Shown here one piece after another: positions 4,301 to 6,497 of a DNA stretch of 6,497 nucleotides (positions are counted from its first letter, which is position 1; every line of letters starts with the position of its first letter). The stretch covers positions 1 to 6,497 of the forward strand of contig DATKCN010000011.1 of the NCBI GenBank assembly GCA_035513175.1. The letters run 5' to 3'. The notes below the pieces were generated by a model. It ran no database searches. It saw only the letters and a program-made list of their open reading frames with translations, and was not told the DNA's origin. The translations under genes and the position numbers were made by a program. This DNA comes from DATKCN01 sp035513175. GTDB taxonomy: Bacteria > Chloroflexota > Chloroflexia > Thermomicrobiales > CFX8.

Positions 4301-5956
4301 ATGAGCGGGAATAGCATGGACGCAGGCGAGACCGGATCCGGCGTCGAGATCGGCGACTGGTGGCGCCGGGCGGTGGTCTACCAGATCTATCCGCGCAGTT
4401 TTCAGGATTCGAACGGCGACGGCATCGGGGACCTGCAGGGAATCATTGACCGGCTCGACTACGTGAACGACGGGACCGATCGCTCGCTCGGCGTCGACGC
4501 TATCTGGCTGTCACCGACGTTTCCATCGCCGATGAAGGACTTCGGCTATGACGTGTCCGATTATTGCGATGTGCATCCAGACTTCGGCGATCTGGCAGCG
4601 ATGGACCGGCTGATTGATGAGTGTCACCGTCGAGGCATTCGTCTGCTGCTTGACTGGGCGCCGAACCACAGCTCCGATCAGCATCCATGGTTCATCGAGT
4701 CGCGCGCGTCGCGGGACTCTCCGAGGCGTGACTGGTACTACTGGCGTGACCCGAAGCCCGACGGCGCACCGCCGAACAACTGGCGATCGGTGTTCGGAGG
4801 ACCGGCGTGGACAATTGACGCGCGGACCGGGCAGTACTACCTGCACTCGTTCCTGAAGGAGCAGCCGGACCTGAACTGGCGCAATCCTGAGGTCGTGCAG
4901 GCGATGCACGATGTGTTGCGTTTCTGGATGGAACGTGGCGTCGATGGTTTCCGGATCGACGTGCTGGGCATGATCGTCAAGCATCCGGACCTGCCGGACA
5001 ATCCCATCAACCCAGACTACGAACCGTCGATGCCGGACACGCACAAGGTGCTGGATCACCACTCATTGAACTACCCGGATGTCTTCGACGCCGTCGCGGG
5101 CATCCGCCGGGTGCTCGACGAGTATCCGGGACGCATGGCTGTCGGGGAAGTGTTCGGCCCCGCTGATGTGATCGCGCGCTATCACGGAGGGGAGGCACTC
5201 GACGGCTTGCATTTGGCGTTCAACTTTCAGCTGCTGGTGCATGACGGTGTGCAGTCGCCGTGGGACAGCGAGTTCATGCGAGGCGTTGTGAGCGCTCTGG
5301 AGTCGTCGCTGCCGGACGGCGCCCAACCGTGTTACGCGCTCGGCAATCACGACCAGCCACGTCTGGCGTCCCGGCACAACCACGATGGCCGGGGGCAGGA
5401 GCGGTCGCGGGCGGCGGCGCTGCTGCTGCTTGGCGTGCGCTCCACTCCGTTCTTGTACTATGGCGAAGAACTTGGCATGGTCGATGTCGACATTCCGGAG
5501 GACCGGCTACAGGACCCGGCGCGGTTCTACCACCATGGCCGCGATCCCGAACGAACTCCGATGCAGTGGGATGCGTCAGCGGGACGCGGGTTCACTGAGG
5601 GTGAGCCGTGGCTGCCGTTCGGGCCGGTCGAAATCAACGTTGCCGCGCAGCAGGATGATCCGGGTTCGCTTCTGTCGCTGTACCGCGACGCGCTGCGTAT
5701 CCGGCGCGATGAGCCGTCGCTGCACGCAGGTGAACTGCGCGACATCGACAGCCCAACCGGCACGTTCGTATTCGTCAGGCACGCGGCCGGAGCGCGTGCG
5801 ATCCACTGCGCGATCAATACGACTGTCGAGCCGATCGACATCGCGCTGCCGGAAGGGGCGATGAGCGTGCTGCTCGCCACGGATCGGGCTTTGGATGGAC
5901 TCCCGGTTACCGGGTCATTCACCGTGCCCGCGCTTGGCGCAGCGTGGATCGGGTGA
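4301..5956 (+). CDS. GH13 alpha-glucosidase (possibly oligo-1,6-glucosidase type)
   Basis: A cytoplasmic glycoside hydrolase family 13 enzyme that should release glucose from the non-reducing ends of short alpha-glucosides. It has 551 residues, normal for the group, and no signal peptide. Motifs in order: VVYQIYPRSF (25-34) with the calcium-site-like DSNGDGIGD (36-44), FGYDVSDY (81-88), region I DWAPNH (118-123), region V-like QPDLNW (188-193), region II GFRIDV (216-221) with nucleophile D220, region III GEVF with acid/base E283, and region IV GNHD (348-351) with D351. The alpha-glucosidase signature RDPERTPMQWD is at 414-424, and a C-terminal beta-domain ends the protein. Valine after the nucleophile (V221) is typical of alpha-1,6-active members such as oligo-1,6-glucosidase; alpha-1,4 enzymes usually have Ala or Thr. 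Trehalose-related and sucrose-active GH13 enzymes share the fold, so the substrate is not settled. ATG 4301 (GGAAG 10 nt upstream) and ATG 4316 (GGGA 5 nt upstream) are both possible starts. No transporter or regulator gene is adjacent. Confidence 0.93.
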   Translation: MSGNSMDAGETGSGVEIGDWWRRAVVYQIYPRSFQDSNGDGIGDLQGIIDRLDYVNDGTDRSLGVDAIWLSPTFPSPMKDFGYDVSDYCDVHPDFGDLAAMDRLIDECHRRGIRLLLDWAPNHSSDQHPWFIESRASRDSPRRDWYYWRDPKPDGAPPNNWRSVFGGPAWTIDARTGQYYLHSFLKEQPDLNWRNPEVVQAMHDVLRFWMERGVDGFRIDVLGMIVKHPDLPDNPINPDYEPSMPDTHKVLDHHSLNYPDVFDAVAGIRRVLDEYPGRMAVGEVFGPADVIARYHGGEALDGLHLAFNFQLLVHDGVQSPWDSEFMRGVVSALESSLPDGAQPCYALGNHDQPRLASRHNHDGRGQERSRAAALLLLGVRSTPFLYYGEELGMVDVDIPEDRLQDPARFYHHGRDPERTPMQWDASAGRGFTEGEPWLPFGPVEINVAAQQDDPGSLLSLYRDALRIRRDEPSLHAGELRDIDSPTGTFVFVRHAAGARAIHCAINTTVEPIDIALPEGAMSVLLATDRALDGLPVTGSFTVPALGAAWIG

Positions 5957-6020
5957 CGCGGCCGTACCCCAGCCAAGTGAAACGACACGGTCCTTGCAGC
6001 GTCGGGCAGTCGGTTGTTTG

Positions 6021-6045
6021 CGGTCCGGACTCAGGGCCGAGTTTG
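6021..6045 (+). terminator. Possible weak terminator after the GH13 gene
   Basis: CGGTCC (6021-6026) and GGGCCG (6034-6039) can form a 6-bp stem with one G-U pair and a 7-nt loop, followed by AGTTTG. The U-stretch is short, so efficiency is doubtful. It is the only terminator-like element seen between the converging GH13 and topoisomerase genes. Confidence 0.25.
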
Positions 6046-6096
6046 AAGTAGATCCAGAAGCACATCGATGCAGGCTTCGATCGAGTCGACGTTCAT
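6031..6096 (-). CDS. Possible 21-codon ORF coupled to the topoisomerase stop
   Basis: On the minus strand the topoisomerase stop and an ATG overlap as TGATG. The ATG (6096-6094) opens a 21-codon frame containing VDSIEACIDVLLDLLQTRP and ending at TGA 6033-6031. The sequence looks like an amphipathic helix and is less arginine-rich than chance frames in this window. It could be a tiny coupled gene, a remnant of a longer C-terminus moved out of frame, or chance. I recognise no family, and no separate Shine-Dalgarno is evident. Confidence 0.2.
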   Translation of the reverse strand: MNVDSIEACIDVLLDLLQTRP

Positions 6097-6497
6097 CAGG
6101 CTGTCTTGGATCCGGAAGGCGTCTTGCGCGATGACGAGCTTGAGACTATGCCGGAGTTCGCTGAGCGACCGCCGTTGCCCGCGGAGCGTGCTTCGAGACA
6201 CGCGAGCACAGCCGCTTCAACGAGCGGCGACGCACTGGTTTTGCTGCTCTCTCGCGATCGCTTGGTGACCCGCGCGACCTCCGTGAGGGAGCCGTCCGCG
6301 TAGGCTTCGAGCACGTCCGGATGCACGTAGCACTTGCGACATATGGTGGGGGTGTTGCCCAGCAGTTCAGCGACCGTGGCAATCGCCTCCCTTATGTTCC
6401 GCTTGGACTCCGCTTCTGTCCCAGCCGGACCGATGTCCGCAAGCACGCAAGCCGCCTGAACTGTCCCAGCCCAGGTCCGGAAGTCCTTGGCGGTGAA
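6096..6497 (-). CDS. DNA topoisomerase IB (viral/poxvirus type), C-terminal part (5' truncated by window edge)
   Basis: A type IB topoisomerase nicks one DNA strand through a 3'-phosphotyrosine link, relaxes supercoils and reseals without ATP. The gene starts beyond the right edge; 133 codons are visible. The first visible residues, FTAKDFRTWAGT, form the conserved K-D-x-R-T-W motif, whose arginine (visible residue 7) matches vaccinia Arg223. ESKRNIREAIATVAELLGNTP follows, then CRKCYVHP, where Tyr57 is the expected catalytic tyrosine. Asn48, nine residues before it, sits where Deinococcus-type bacterial enzymes carry Asn in place of the viral catalytic His. The core ends near SPLVEAAVLACLEA (about 89-102). 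About 30 residues rich in Ser, Gly and basic residues follow, which I do not recognise as conserved. All catalytic residues in the visible part are intact. The gene converges on the GH13 gene, with about 140 nt between the stops. Confidence 0.92.
   Translation of the reverse strand, partial: FTAKDFRTWAGTVQAACVLADIGPAGTEAESKRNIREAIATVAELLGNTPTICRKCYVHPDVLEAYADGSLTEVARVTKRSRESSKTSASPLVEAAVLACLEARSAGNGGRSANSGIVSSSSSRKTPSGSKTA

Noticed and set aside
4029..4304. Plus-strand frame ending in an ATGA overlap with the GH13 start, resembling a coupled upstream gene
   Set aside because: Its first third is antisense to the YkuD-family gene, its composition is random-like, and no family is recognised; the ATGA overlap is probably coincidental.
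4511..5062. 183-codon minus-strand frame opposite the GH13 gene
   Set aside because: Antisense to conserved GH13 motifs, Val/Arg/His-rich, and without a recognisable domain.
1..6497. CRISPR arrays, insertion sequences, phage or defence genes
   Set aside because: No regularly spaced repeats, terminal inverted repeats, transposase or integrase motifs, or defence-domain proteins were seen; all long frames are accounted for by housekeeping or catabolic genes.

Overview
The window is about 6.5 kb of GC-rich bacterial DNA that is almost fully coding. It looks like a chromosomal region of a Chloroflexota bacterium, perhaps of the Thermomicrobia type. The main clue is the secreted YkuD-family protein: its two tandem LGFP-like modules ahead of an L,D-transpeptidase domain are an arrangement I associate with that phylum. 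A viral-type topoisomerase IB and eutBC without visible microcompartment genes do not contradict this. The placement is inference, since no rRNA or other marker is present.

Layout from left to right: (1) the 3' part of eutB (1-708, +), overlapping eutC (701-1537, +); together they encode the adenosylcobalamin-dependent ethanolamine ammonia-lyase. (2) argF, ornithine carbamoyltransferase (1541-2530, -), tail to tail with eutC, the two stop codons being 3 nt apart. (3) A 422-nt gap (2531-2952) upstream of argF. Read on the minus strand it holds a candidate promoter, a 16-codon arginine-rich leader ORF, a GC-rich hairpin followed by a U-rich stretch, further mutually exclusive pairings, and the argF Shine-Dalgarno. 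(4) A secreted YkuD-fold protein (2953-4125, -). (5) A 175-nt divergent spacer. (6) A GH13 alpha-glucosidase (4301-5956, +). (7) The C-terminal 133 codons of a type IB topoisomerase (6096-6497, -), which enters from beyond the right edge and converges on the GH13 gene.

The protein genes are mostly familiar and not an obvious functional cluster: ethanolamine catabolism, arginine biosynthesis, cell-wall remodelling, sugar hydrolysis and DNA topology. No mobile elements, CRISPR arrays, tRNAs or rRNAs were seen.

The observation most worth pursuing is the argF leader. A short ORF (MAKHTDTSRRRRIRRG) with six arginines in its last eight residues runs into a terminator-like hairpin just upstream of an arginine-biosynthesis gene. 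This is the layout expected of arginine-responsive transcription attenuation. It is unproven, and arginine-rich reading frames are common by chance in GC-rich DNA.
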